A DNA stretch of 33,498 nucleotides from Candidatus Altimarinota bacterium (GTDB lineage: Bacteria > Patescibacteriota > Gracilibacteria > BD1-5 > UBA6164), in assembly GCA_024710565.1 (NCBI GenBank), contig JANJUN010000005.1, forward strand, positions 1-33,498, read 5' to 3'. Shown here in pieces: positions 1 to 10,040 of this stretch. Within the stretch, counting starts at the first letter, position 1; every line of letters begins with the position of its first letter. The position numbers and the translations under genes are program-made. The notes under the pieces are model-generated. The model searched no databases, was not told the DNA's origin, and worked only from the letters and a program-made list of their open reading frames with translations.

Positions 1-1073
1 TTCCCTTGTTGTAAAAGTCCTAACCATTCGTATGCGGTAGAAAAATTTGGATGAAGCGAAATTGCTTTTTTAAGGAGAGTTTCAGCCTCTTCTAATTTTT
101 CCCATTTCAAGATATATACTCTTGCCTTTCATAAATATCAAAGGGGTGATTTTGGATTTAATTCTATAGATTTATCAGCATTTGAAAGAGAAATCTCCAA
201 TCTTTTTTCATTCTCCATATCATATAAATAAAGACTAGAAAGATTATAATATATTTCTGATTTCAATAGTTTTACCTGAGTAAAGCTAAGTGCTTTTTCA
301 AAATATACTTTTGCATTTTTGAGATCATTTTTTCTGACATAATATCTTCATAAATTAAGTATATTTTCTGGATTTTGGTTATAAGTTTCGTAACTCTGTT
401 GATAAAATTTATATGCTGTATCAAGTTCTCCACTCAAATCATATACATGTCCTATTTGATTCAAAATTACCGCCTTGAGTTTTTTATTTTTTTCTACATT
501 TCAAGCAAACTCAAGCGCTTTATTATAATATTCTAATGCAAGTTTATAGTTTTTTACTATTTCTTGTGCATATCACAAATAATAATTTGAATAAAATGGG
601 TCTACAAAATCAGGATCTTTTAAAATCACTGTATCAATATACTCTATCGCTTGTTTTGATTTTTCATCTTCTTTGTATAAATATGTTCCTTCATTTAGCA
701 TAGAAGAAATATAATGGTATTGTAATGCTTGTATAACATTTTTATCGGTATTTTTATCCTTTTTTATATCTTCCAAAATAGATGGAATTATTTTTTGAGC
801 TGCGATAAAATCATCTTCTTGTATTGCTGTTTGCAAAAGAGTAAGTTTTTCTTTTTCTATAGTAGGAAAAAGAGTTTCTAATTCCTTCATTTCACCATAT
901 AATTTTTGTGAACTACGGTCAATATTTTCACTGTTTTGAACAATAGGTGTTTGTGTTTGCTGAGATATTGGTTTATTTTGTGATTCTATCTGAACTTCCT
1001 GCGGTGTATCTTTATTACAAGAAAAAAGAAATACCGATAAAATAATTATGAACGTTAATTTTTGTATATTCAT
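1..1073 (-). CDS. TPR-repeat lipoprotein (3' end beyond window)
   Basis: The protein is probably anchored to the outer face of the membrane and acts as a protein-protein interaction scaffold. The N-terminus is a lipoprotein signal peptide: a basic start, a hydrophobic stretch (FIIILSVFLF) and a lipobox LFSC with the acceptor Cys at about residue 19, followed by a polar Ser/Gln linker. From about residue 90 it is helical. After the UGA-Gly codon at 573-575 it continues as at least four tetratricopeptide-like units, for example NYKLALEYYNKALEFA and FSTAYEWLGLLQQG. The frame is open to base 1, so at least 357 residues are present and the C-terminus is missing. A TTGACA promoter lies upstream. 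No partner can be inferred from the neighbours. Confidence 0.85.
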
Positions 1074-1105
1074 AGAAGTAATAAATTAAAAATTAAAACA
1101 TAAAA

Positions 1106-1133
1106 ATGATATACTATTAAAGTATTTTGTCAA
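1106..1133 (-). promoter_or_regulatory. promoter of the TPR lipoprotein gene
   Basis: On the minus strand TTGACA (1133-1128) and TATCAT (1111-1106) are separated by 16 bp. They sit about 35 bp upstream of the lipoprotein ATG and just downstream of the dnaJ terminator. Confidence 0.55.
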
Positions 1134-1143
1134 TAAATATTGA

Positions 1144-1204
1144 TAATAAAAAATCCCGAACCAAAATAATTATTCTTTTTTATAGAATTATTATTAGTTC
1201 GGGA
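1144..1204 (-). terminator. rho-independent terminator of dnaJ
   Basis: A long hairpin lies just past the dnaJ stop. TCCCGAAC (1154-1161) pairs with GTTCGGGA (1197-1204), and an inner stem of about 11 bp with one mismatch (1165-1176 with 1184-1195) closes a 7-base loop. A U-rich tail follows in the minus direction (complement of 1144-1153). Confidence 0.85.
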
Positions 1205-1225
1205 AGAATTATAATAAAAATCTTT

Positions 1226-2320
1226 TTACCCAAAAATTTTTTCAAATATTCATTTTTTATTGTGAACATTTAATTTTTTTTCACGAGCAATTTTTTCAAA
1301 GCATTCTCTTTCGGTTTCAGAGAGTTTTTTTGGAATTTTAATAATGATATTTACAAATAAATCTCATTTTTTATCTTTATCAATATATTTTACTCCATCT
1401 CAAGGTATTTTTATAATCGTTCCAACTTGAGTTCCAGCCTCAATGACAATATTTCTTTTTCCAATAATTGGAATATTTACTTCTTTGGTTGTTCCAAGAA
1501 TTGCTTCTATAACATCTATTTCTAAATCAAGATGAAGATCTACTCATTTTCTAATGAGATTTTTTTCAATGGTATTTACTTTAAATCTTACATACAAATC
1601 TCAAGCTGAAGCTCAAATTCCATCATTTCCTTCACCATTTATACGAATAACCATTCCATCATCAATTCAAGCTGGTATATCAATATCGAGCTCTACGGTT
1701 TTTCTTATTCTTTTTTGCCCTCCACATTTTGTACAAACTTTTTCTAAAGTTTCTCCACTTCCAGAACATCTTTCACATGCCCCGGTATGTTCTATCGTAC
1801 CAAACATAGTTTGTTGTCTGTATTTTACATATCAGCTTCCGTGACAATCTGGACACATAGATTTTCATTCTCATCAAGCTCAGCTACAATCACTACAAAC
1901 TATGTATTTTTCATATTTTAATTTTGTTTTTCCTCAAATTACTGAAGTTTTTAAATCAATACTTAAAAGACTTTCTATATCTTCTCACGTAAAATTTGAA
2001 GATTTTTTTCTTCACCTAGTATTCCTTCCTCATCAACCAAAAAATTGTTCAAAAATATCTCATAAATCTACATCAAATCAAGCAGAAGAAAATCCTCCAC
2101 TTCCAAATGGGCTTCATCATACACTTCCGTACGTATCATACTCTCTTTTTTTTGCTGAGTCTGAAAGTACTCCATAAGCTTCATTTATTTCTTTGAATTT
2201 TTCAGCATCTCATCCTCTATCTGGATGATGTTGCATAGCAAGTTTTCTATATGCTTTTTTAATTTCTTCTTCACTTGCTCATTTTGATAATCACAATATA
2301 GAATAATATTCCTTCGACAT
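1226..2320 (-). CDS. dnaJ: Chaperone DnaJ (Hsp40)
   Basis: Co-chaperone that delivers substrates to DnaK and stimulates its ATPase in the cytoplasm. The J domain opens with [16 protein letters not shown] and carries the HPD triad at residues 32-34. A Gly/Phe-rich linker follows, then the zinc-finger region with CxxCxGxG repeats ([30 protein letters not shown]), then the C-terminal substrate-binding domains. Length is 364 residues, near the usual 370-380. UGA supplies Gly in the J domain (ILG, KGAS) and in the zinc-finger motifs, so a standard-code reading would shatter the gene. The start is the only ATG in front of the J domain. It stands alone, without grpE or dnaK beside it, behind a structured leader and with its own terminator. 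Confidence 0.96.
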
Positions 2321-2355
2321 AGTTCTTTTTATAATAATTTTTTAATCTATAAAGA

Positions 2356-2403
2356 CATACAGCAACTGAGGGTAAAAGGAGATAACCCACAAGTCAGTGT
2401 ATG
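2356..2403 (-). promoter_or_regulatory. structured 5' leader of dnaJ
   Basis: Between the predicted start of transcription (about 2407) and the dnaJ ATG the minus-strand RNA can fold into an extended imperfect hairpin. CATACA pairs with TGTATG at the base, CTGA with TCAG, then GGGT with ACCC, around a pyrimidine-rich loop and with unequal internal loops. This may be a control element such as a heat-responsive leader, but no known class is recognised and no CIRCE operator is present. Confidence 0.4.
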
Positions 2404-2413
2404 CCTTACGTTC

Positions 2414-2440
2414 ATTATATAAAAAAATATAGTTTTTCAA
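2414..2440 (-). promoter_or_regulatory. dnaJ promoter
   Basis: On the minus strand TTGAAA (2440-2435) and a perfect TATAAT (2419-2414) are separated by 15 bp. Transcription would start near 2407 and give a leader of about 85 nt. Confidence 0.65.
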
Positions 2441-2447
2441 AATTTTT

Positions 2448-3179
2448 TTAATTTTCCAAAGAATTATTACTTTTTTCAATTTCTTCAATAAAAAAATCCT
2501 CTAAACTCTTTTGTAAATCTTTTACTCTTTTATTTTGAACTATTATATTTCCTCTATTGATAATACTAAATGTATCACAAATACTTTCTACATCCGCTAA
2601 TATATGCGTATTAAAAAATATAGTAGTTCCTTCATTTCTCAATTCTACAATAAGATCTTTTACCATTTTTCTTCAAATTGGATCAAGTCCGCTCATTGGT
2701 TCATCTAAAAAAAGTATTTTTGGATTATTGATGATAGATTGAGCCAGACCTACTCTTTGAAGCATTCACTTTGAATATTCTGCTAAATATTTATTCCCTG
2801 CTTCCTGAAGTCCTACTTTTTCTAAAAGAGCTTCTATCTTTTTTTCAAGATTTTCTCATTTTAATCAGAAAAATTTTCCGTTAAATCTAAGAAATTCTCT
2901 TCCGGTTAAATATTTGTATAAATACGTATTTTCTGGCATAAATCCTATTTTTGATTTTGTTTGAGTAGAAAGCGTTTTATCTCATAATATTTCTATTTCT
3001 CAATTTTCAGGAGTAATAAGACCCATAATACATTTCATAGTAGTAGTTTTTCCCGCTCAATTTGGTCATAAAAATCCATAAATTTCTCACTCGCCTACTT
3101 CAAAACTTACTTTATAGAGCACTTCTACTCCTGACAATTGTTTTACAATCTCTGTTACTTTTAAGATATTTTTATGCAT
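2448..3179 (-). CDS. ABC transporter ATP-binding protein (ABC-2/CcmA-like)
   Basis: Nucleotide-binding subunit of an ABC exporter. Walker A is GPNGAGKT at residues 38-45 with both motif glycines encoded by UGA. The Q-loop region reads [10 protein letters not shown], which is the form seen in CcmA/NatA-type ATPases. The signature is a weak YSKGMLQR, Walker B is ILFLDEP, followed by the D-loop MSGLDP and the H-loop FFNTHIL. At 243 residues it is a complete single-domain ATPase. No permease lies next to it in the window, so the substrate is unknown. The gene ends 8 bp upstream of the dnaJ -35 box. The ATG at 3179 gives the expected start before the first beta strand. Confidence 0.92.
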
Positions 3180-3248
3180 ATTTTTGTATTTTAAAAAATA
3201 TTTTTGTAGATATTATAAATTTTTTAAAAAAATACAAGATTTTAAATT

Positions 3249-3275
3249 TTGTTTTTATCGTTTTTTTCATATAAT
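3249..3275 (+). promoter_or_regulatory. rnpB promoter
   Basis: TTGTTT (3249-3254) and TATAAT (3270-3275) with a 15-bp spacer. The -10 box lies 8 bp before the predicted 5' end of RNase P RNA. Confidence 0.6.
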
Positions 3276-3283
3276 ACTTCCTG

Positions 3284-3704
3284 AATTTTAGCAAGAGCAT
3301 ACATCTACGCTTTATCTTGAATAAAGTGAGGAAAGTCTGGACTCCACGAGGAAATTACAAAAGCTAACGGCTTTGATTTGAAGATATAATTCATAAACTT
3401 CAAATACCACGAGTGCCACAGAGACGATACTAGAGAGCAATCTCAAAAGGTGAAAAGTCAAAAGGTGTGGGATAAACTAATTTTATAAATTTTTATAAGT
3501 AAGATTATTTCGCTACTTTTGAAGTTATATTGCAAAATATAATACTTGGTAAACTGTGTATGGAGCAATGGGAATGGTATTTTTTGTTATTTATTCCTCT
3601 ATTGGTAACAAAAAATATACTCAGCTTGAGGTGTGAAGTGATTCACATCCTAGATAGATTGATGTAGAAGTACAGAATCCGGCTTATTACTCTTGCTAAA
3701 ATTT
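3284..3704 (+). ncRNA. rnpB: RNase P RNA (M1 RNA, bacterial type A-like)
   Basis: Catalytic RNA that matures the 5' ends of tRNAs. The P1 helix is formed by AATTTTAGCAAGAG at the 5' end (3284-3297) and its complement at 3691-3704. Conserved blocks include GAGGAAAGTCTGGACTCC close to the 5' end (CR-I) and ACAGAATCCGGCTTATTAC near the 3' end. The central AGAGCAATCTCAAAAGGTGAAA and GGTAAACTGTGTATGG blocks match the specificity and P4 regions. Length of about 420 nt is typical, and the gene has its own promoter. Exact ends are inferred from P1 pairing. Confidence 0.93.
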
Positions 3705-3817
3705 TAAATAACACAATAAACTCTCCAAAAACATCTCATTTTTCCACTGTTTATGCGGAAAAAATATCGTACCATAACAAGGAGAAGTTGCATAAATTAC
3801 CTTTTAATTTTTTTTGA

Positions 3818-4873
3818 ATGAAAATAGTTTTAGCCTGAATACAATGATCTGGAAAATGAACCCAATGAAAAATCTTAGAAAAAAAATATAATTTTAAAAT
3901 TTTTGATACCGGAGCGCACATAAGAGAAATTGCCCGTGAAGACAGTGAAATAGGAAGAGAAATAAAAGATATTATTGATGCTGGAAATCTCGTTCCGCTC
4001 AATATACTGGAAAAAGTGGTAAAAAATTTTTTAGAAAATCAGTCTCCTCAAGTAAACATTATTTTTGATGGGGTTCCTAGAAATCTCGCTCAAAAAGATT
4101 TTTTTGATAGAGTGGTATGAGACTTTAAAGTTATCCACTTAAACCTCCCAAAATCAGAAGCAGAAAATAGAGTTATTGGAAGAAAAATATGTTTTTCTTG
4201 TCAATCAACCTACCCAAAAACATACGAACATAAATTTTGTGAAAAATGTTCTGGAAAAATATGAGTCAGGGTAGATGATAGCGATGATAAAGCACTCCAA
4301 AAAAGAATTGATATATTTGTGAATGAAACCATTCCGGTAATAGAAAGTTATAAAAAAGATGGGAAAGTTATTGAAATAGATGCTACAAAAGATATTTCAA
4401 GCGTTTCTTTAGAAATAGAAAAAGCATTGTGATTGGCAGAACTCAATAAATATAAAATAAGAGAATTAGAAGCAACCCCAAAAGATATCTCCGACCTCAA
4501 TGAACTCTATAAAATCTTTTGAACCTGATATGAAGTTTCTGCAAAAAATGTCTATCTTATGAATAAATCTTCTCGTGATTTTTTATTTTGATATGAGTTA
4601 GATGGAAAAATAATAGGAACTTTAAGTTTATCTATCTGTTTAAATGCTGGGAAAAATCCTTATGCTATGATAGAAAATTTTTGTGTTCTTGATAATTATA
4701 GAGGAATTTGAGTAGGAAATGCCCTCATGCAAGAGGCTGAAAATACGGCAAGAATGTTTGATTGTTATAAAATAGTTCTGCTTTCAAATAAAAGACATAC
4801 TGATTTTCATCAAGTTTACATCAAATTTGGATTTGAAAATGATACGGTATTTTGATTTAAAAAATATTTATAA
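3818..4873 (+). CDS. adk: Adenylate kinase fused to a GNAT acetyltransferase domain
   Basis: The N-terminal ~210 residues form an adenylate kinase (ATP + AMP to 2 ADP). They carry the P-loop GIQGSGKGTQ at residues 7-16 (three Gly by UGA), the AMP-binding FDTGAHIRE, the FDGVPRN form of the FDGYPR motif, and a zinc-type LID with CFSC and CEKC followed by RVDD. From about residue 210 a second domain follows in the same frame. It resembles a Gcn5-related N-acetyltransferase with IENFCVLDNYRGIGVGNALM as the acetyl-CoA loop and a late YIKFGFE strand-turn. Total length is 351 residues against ~215 for an ordinary adenylate kinase. No TAA or TAG interrupts the junction. The ATG chosen begins right at the first beta strand (MKIVLAG). 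A methylase gene follows after 12 bp. Confidence 0.88.
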
Positions 4874-4885
4874 TAACTAAAAAAT

Positions 4886-6043
4886 ATGTTTGCATTTGAA
4901 CTGTGAAGAGAATTTAAACTCTCAATTGCTGAAATTTTTAAAGTATTTTCTAAAAACGGAAATACTGTTTTTTGTGATAAAAAAATCCTTATTCTCGATG
5001 GTATTTCAAAAGAAGAATTATTAAAAAAAGTAAAAAATATAGGTTGATCTATCAAAGTTATGAAAGTTTCTTTGGTTGACAATGATATTGAAAATATTTT
5101 ACAAAAAAACATCTGACTTGAAACTCATGAATGAAAATTCAACTACGCTATGAATATTTTTTGAAAATCAGAAATAGGTCACAAAGAACTTTTGCGTATT
5201 TCAAAAAAAATCATTAAAGAGCATGGAAAAAATCCTCGTTTTATCAATCAAGATTTTAAAAATATTTCTTCGGTTGCGATTATAAAAGAAGCGCTTATTA
5301 AAAAATGAACTGATTTTAATTTTATTTTCACATGAGAAAAAACTTATTTTTGACATACTATTTTTGTACAAGATATCTATGGATATTCAAATAGAGATTA
5401 TGGAAAAGATAGAGATATGAATATCGGAATGCTTCCCCCGAAGCTCGCACAAATGATGATAAATATATCTGGTTGAAAAAATATTTATGATCCTTTTGTT
5501 TGACTTTGAACGGTACTAATAGAATCTGTTTATATGGAAAACAAAAAAGTATACGGAAGTGATTTAAATGAAAGAATGGTAGAAACTTCGAAAAATAATC
5601 TCCAAAATCTCAAAAAATATTTCTCATTTGATTCTAATATTATCTTCCAAAATGCAAAATATATTCATGAAATAGATTTTTTAAATGAGGTAGATGCAAT
5701 AGTAACCGAATGATATCTCTGAGAAATTATGACTCAAAATAATATCTCTCTGGAAAGAATTGAAAAACAAAGAAAAAAACTCTCTGAACTCTATGAATGA
5801 TTTTTTTCTGGACTTAAAAAGCTGAATTTTAACGGAAATATAGTGATCAGTTTCCCTTTTTGGGAAATGAAGTGAAAATATTTTTATTTTGAAGAAATAT
5901 ATGATATAATAAACACGTATTGTAAAACAGAAAAATTACTTCCGGAAAATATAGAGTTTTTAGAAACTAAATCTGGAAGTCTGCTTTACAAAAGAGACTC
6001 TCAACTAGTTGGGAGAGAAATATTTTGTTTACAATTAAAATAA
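4886..6043 (+). CDS. Trm11/Trm-G10-like RNA N2-guanosine methyltransferase
   Basis: Probable SAM-dependent methylase of tRNA or rRNA guanosine. The C-terminal half has the Rossmann-type motif I DPFVGLGTVLIES, the acidic ribose-binding loop YGSDLN, and VTEGYLG at the place of the catalytic (D/N)PPY motif. The N-terminal ~170 residues look like the substrate-binding part that precedes the methylase domain in the Trm11 family. The 385-residue length fits. The usual proline of motif IV is replaced by a UGA-encoded glycine, so the exact base specificity is uncertain. It is tightly spaced with the adk fusion upstream and the unknown gene 5 bp downstream, so all three are probably one operon. Confidence 0.72.
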
Positions 6044-6048
6044 AAAAT

Positions 6049-7530
6049 ATGGTGAATAAAACAATAACTGCTCAAGATGTATGCGAAAAATGTGCTTGTA
6101 AAGAACAAGAACATTTTATTGATATGTCTGACTTTTATGTGGATGATTATCGTAAAATTATATCTCACTTAAAACCACTCAATATTTGAGGAGTGGACGT
6201 AACTGTTATGGATCTTTTTAATATTCCTCTTGCTACAGATGCTGGAATTAAAGATTTTATCTTGAAAAGATTAAAAATCGATATTGATACCCCACAATGA
6301 ATTGAAAAAATAAATTCCATATTTGGAGAAGCAATTGATTTTTATCAAACAAGATACCTGAAAAAAATTCCTGTAAGATTTAGCAAAATAAAATTTCAAA
6401 ATGCTCAATCTCTGATTAACTTTCTTCATGAAACAAAAACAAACAAAGTGAGTGGCGCCATAAATTGTGCGTTAGCAAAGGTTTCTTACGCGATTGATGA
6501 TGTCCTTTCCAATGAAAAAGTAAGAAGAGAGAGATTTCTTGATCAGCAGTTTATAAGAGAACATTTAGAAAGACCTTTTCAAATAGATGACTCTTTTGAA
6601 GATGAAAATGGAAATATTTATAGAATTGGGAAAGTAGTTGTAAATGATGGAGGAACGACAAAAATCATTAATTTTAAACTTATTTCTCGTCAAAAATGAA
6701 TGGAATCTATCATAGGAAAGCAATTAGCTGAGGCGAAATATTACTCAGTAGACCAATTTAGAGACCTCGTTTGAGTAACTATTTACCTCAAAGACGATGC
6801 TGAGGCAGCACTTATGATGCAATTTATAGATCAAATGATTTATAAGTGAACGGCTGAAATAAAAAATAAAAATGGCCTTGATTTACAAAAAGTAAAAAAA
6901 GAAACCTATCTCAATGAGGAGTTTTATCTCAAACTTGAGGAAGAAACAAAAAAATCACAAAAGCAAACCTCAGAAGAAGAAAAAGAGCACAATGAAAGAA
7001 AAAGTTCAACTTCAGGAAAATATAAAGAAATTAAACTCATAGGAGAGGTAGATCTTTCTCTAGAAGAAGGAAAAGAAGCATCAAAATACGGAATTGGTAC
7101 CGAAATAAAATTTGTTATTGGTGGACATGATAATGAGTCTGGACTTGCTCTACAGTCGGTTTATGATTACGCAAAAAGATTTAGAGAACTAACTCGTTTA
7201 GGGATTCCTATCAGAAAATTTGATATCATTAACTATGTCAATGATTTTTTTGAAAATATTGATGAAATTCTCAAAAAGAAAAATAAAGATAAAAATACTT
7301 ATTTTGATGAACTTCAAAAAGATTTAGAAAGTCTTTGATTTATAAAAGAAGCTCCTTGAACTTGAAATAATCAAATAAGTGAAAAAGTACTCGCCATGTG
7401 ACTCTTTCATTATTTTGAAAGTAAATTAGTAAAAGTAAAATTCCCTCACTCTAAAAAAATCTATTATTTTGATGAACATATATTAAAAATAAGAGATGCT
7501 TGACTCTATAAAAAAATTGAGACAATATAA
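6049..7530 (+). CDS. Unknown 493-residue protein, possible divergent RelA/SpoT-fold domain
   Basis: I do not recognise this protein as a whole. It starts with a CEKCACKEQEH cluster that could bind a metal. The middle has a helix with SRQKGMESIIGKQL followed by FRDLVGVTIYLKDDAEA (about residues 220-270). This order resembles the substrate helix and DLxGxRI strand of RelA/SpoT nucleotidyltransferases, and a later GTEIKFVIGG strand is where those enzymes have their E-x-Q strand. The GYxSxH motif is not evident, so enzymatic activity is doubtful. A charged, low-complexity Lys/Glu linker (about residues 295-330) separates this from a helical C-terminal part. It is the last gene of the adk-methylase cluster. 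The RelA/SpoT link is an inference from pattern only. Confidence 0.7.
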
Positions 7531-7533
7531 ATT

Positions 7534-7560
7534 TTGACTAAAGCATTTTTTCCATATAAT
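7534..7560 (+). promoter_or_regulatory. promoter of the thioredoxin-like gene
   Basis: TTGACT (7534-7539) and TATAAT (7555-7560) with a 15-bp spacer, about 50 bp upstream of the ATG at 7611. Confidence 0.65.
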
Positions 7561-7588
7561 AAAAAATATCACCAATGTGGTATTTTTT
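7561..7588 (+). terminator. possible terminator or leader hairpin
   Basis: AAAAAATA plus CCA pairs with TGG plus TATTTTTT around a 3-base loop, with a 3-base bulge on the 5' side. It lies 30 bp after the stop of the upstream gene. It overlaps the predicted start point of the next transcript, so it could serve either role. Confidence 0.35.
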
Positions 7589-7610
7589 ATTTGTTGTAAA
7601 ATGATTGAAA

Positions 7611-7940
7611 ATGGAAATTAAAATATACGGAAGCAACTCTGATACAAATGCTCTTTTAGAAAGGGTAAATTTTGCTATTGATGAACTTGGTCTCAATGAC
7701 TTTATAAATGCTAAAATCACAAATGATGAAGCTTTAAAAAATGAACTCAATATATCAAAAGAACCAGCACTTATTATTGAAGAAGAATCTATTGAATTTA
7801 AAGATATGATTTTTGAAGGAATCGTTCCAGAAATCGAAGAATTAAAATCTATGTTTGTAAGTATTGTTTGAGGAGGAGAATGATCATCAGGAGGATGATG
7901 TAGTTCAGGAAGTTGTGGAAGCTGTTCAAGCGGATGTTAA
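7611..7940 (+). CDS. Thioredoxin-like small protein with Gly/Cys-rich tail
   Basis: 109 residues. The first ~85 residues follow the thioredoxin-fold pattern of archaeal and bacterial small redox proteins (MTH895/TM0996 type): a first strand MEIKIYGS, a helix, and the cis-Pro strand EPALIIEEESIEF. The CxxC normally after the first strand is replaced by SNSDTN, so the usual active site is absent. The last ~23 residues are only Gly, Ser, Glu and Cys and contain four cysteines (CSSGSCGSCSSGC); four of the tail glycines are UGA. The tail may carry the redox or metal-binding function instead. An in-frame TTG exists at 7605, but ATG 7611 fits the fold start. It has its own promoter and is followed 23 bp later by a membrane protein gene. 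Confidence 0.75.
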
Positions 7941-7963
7941 CCCTTAGTTCTAACATATACAAT

Positions 7964-8683
7964 ATGATTTTTAATATAGAAAATTCTTTTGGAGTTATAT
8001 ATGAAAATTTTATCACAAAGGCGGAAATAATCTGACCAAGAATGATTGGAGCCATGATTATTATCGTTATTGGTGGTATTATCGCAAGGTTAGTATATCT
8101 TTTTTTGATGTTTATTTTTAAAAAAGTAAAACTCAACCAATTTATTGATAGACTCAAAGTAAATTTTGATGAAGAAAAACTCTCAGAAGAAGGAAAAGAA
8201 AAAAAAGCCAGATTTATTAAAACTCGTTTTACTGATAAAATAAAGGTAGATGATGTTGTTGGAAAAGCGATGAGTTATTATCTTTTGATTATATTTTTTC
8301 GTCTTTCGATAGGATATCTTGGAATTACGGAGGTTGAAAGTTTTTTAAGAGATGTTACGAATTATCTTCCCAATCTATTTGTATGAGTTCTTATAGGATT
8401 TTTTGGTATTAGATTTGCAAATTTTGTATACGATGTTGTGTATCATACTCTTACTCTCACCAAAGAAAAAACAGCAAAAATCATAGCCGAATGAGCCAGA
8501 ATTATTATACTATTTTTTACGTTAATGGTATTTTTAGAGTACACAAAAATCGTAAGTATGTTTATTATCAATACGGTACTCATAGGGTTTGTATGAATGT
8601 TAGCTCTCGCTTGATGACTTGCTTTTTGACTCGGAGGAAAAGAAATTGCAAAAGAAATACTAGAAACTTTCAAAAAAGAGTAA
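7964..8683 (+). CDS. Conserved TM-helix (MscS-related) membrane protein
   Basis: Integral membrane protein of 239 residues. A first membrane segment lies at about residues 25-50 (RMIGAMIIIVIGGIIARLVY). A charged cytoplasmic loop with lysine-rich helices follows, then about four further hydrophobic segments. The last ends in the motif GLAFGLGGKEIAKEILE. That motif is the hallmark of the conserved TM-helix family related to the pore helix of MscS-type mechanosensitive channels. The beta domain of full MscS is absent, so gating activity is inferred only by relation. The gene ends in a strong terminator, so it is probably the end of a two-gene unit with the thioredoxin-like gene. Confidence 0.78.
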
Positions 8684-8702
8684 TATTTTTTCTCTTCTCA
8701 AG

Positions 8703-8755
8703 GAAAGCTAAAAGGATAATTCTCTTTCCTTTTAGCTTTCTCTCTTTTATATTTT
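8703..8755 (+). terminator. rho-independent terminator
   Basis: A perfect 14-bp stem, GAAAGCTAAAAGGA (8703-8716) with its complement (8727-8740), encloses a 10-base loop and is followed by a T-rich tail. Confidence 0.9.
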
Positions 8756-8766
8756 AGTAAGTAAAA

Positions 8767-10011
8767 ATGAAATACAAGGTTTTTTGATGTAAAGTAAATA
8801 AATATTATACCGATGAATGGCTCAATAGCGAATATCTAGAAAATAAATCCGGAATATTTATAGCAAGTTGTGTCGTAACTGATAACGCAAAAAAGAAATG
8901 GATAAAATTTGTAAAACATGAAATTCCACTTCTCAAAGAGCATGAAAAAATGTATATCAGTTGATGTTGAGCATTTGAGCAATGAAAAGAAAATATTGCT
9001 TTTTTTGATGTATATCCAGATTTAGAAATATATAAAGATAAAATAGAGGTTCTTTGAGAAAAACCTCAAGAACAAAAAAATACCAAACTTGATACGAGTA
9101 AATTAAATAGTATTAAAAATAAATTAACCCTCACCACAAAAAAATTCCTACTTATTCAGTGAGGATGTGATAGTTTTTGTACATTTTGTCTTACCGTAAT
9201 AAAAAGAGGGAGACACTTTTATAGAAGCCAAGAAGATATTGTAGATGAAATTATAGAATTCGAAATGCTCGGAGGAAAAGAAGTCGTACTTACCGGGGTC
9301 AATCTTTGAGCTTGGTGACAAGAAAATACAACTCAATACTCACAATCAAAACTATGAGATTTACTTGAGTATATTTTAGAAAAGACAGAAATTCCAAGAA
9401 TTAGAATCAGCTCTCTTGGACCTGAGTTTGTTGATGAAAAAGTACTCAAGATTTTTGAAAATAAAAGAATCTATCCTCACTTTCATTACTCTATTCAATC
9501 AGGAAGTTCAGAGGTATTACATGCTATGAGAAGACATTATAACGGTGATTATATGAGAGATTTACTCAAAAAAACACTGAATATAAAAAGAGAAGATGGT
9601 GTGAAAGTAAGTATTTGAGCTGATCTCATCGTATGATTTCCCTCAGAAACAGAAGCAAATTTTTTAGAGACGCTTGATTTGGTAAAAAACTATTCTATAA
9701 CTAAAGTTCATGCATTTCCTTTTTCAAACCATACTCTTTGAGAACATGTTCCTGCAAGTTTTTTCCCAAACCAAATCGATGAAAAAATAAAAAAACAACG
9801 TCTTGATACTCTCATGAAAGCAGGTGAAGAAGTGAGAAATGCATTTATTGACTCTCAAAAATGACACATATTTGAAGTACTGATTGAAAGTGTAAAAGAT
9901 GGTCTATTTAAATGATGGACACAAAATTATATCGAATGTACCAATAATAATTTTGAAATTATTTCTGGAGAAGTAAAGAAAAATGAAATCATCAGATGAA
10001 AACTCAAATAA
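8767..10011 (+). CDS. mtaB: MiaB/MtaB-family tRNA methylthiotransferase (radical SAM)
   Basis: Adds a methylthio group to a modified adenosine at tRNA position 37, by radical SAM chemistry with two iron-sulphur clusters. The N-terminal cluster cysteines sit in FGCKVN, ASCVVT and SGCGAF. The radical SAM cluster is CDSFCTFC at residues 134-141. A TIM-barrel follows with LGGKEVVLTGVNLGAWG, ISSLGPEF, SIQSGSSEVL and VGFPSETE, then a short TRAM-like tail. GCKVN near the start favours the t6A-specific MtaB subgroup over MiaB, but MiaB cannot be excluded. Length is 414 residues, normal for the family. The ATG is 11 bp after the preceding terminator. Confidence 0.88.
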
Positions 10012-10040
10012 AAAAGTGAAAAATAATTTTCACTTTTTTA
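10011..10040. terminator. bidirectional terminator between convergent genes
   Basis: AAAAAGTGAAAA pairs with TTTTCACTTTTT around a 4-base loop. It overlaps the stop codons of mtaB (plus) and the next gene (minus), with A/T runs suitable for termination in both directions. Confidence 0.8.

Noticed and set aside
1554-2177. Plus-strand ORFs of 96 and 91 residues
   Set aside because: They are antisense to the DnaJ zinc-finger region and J domain, which have clear homology on the minus strand.
2356-2403. CIRCE heat-shock operator before dnaJ
   Set aside because: The inverted repeat does not resemble TTAGCACTC-N9-GAGTGCTAA; it is an imperfect leader hairpin.
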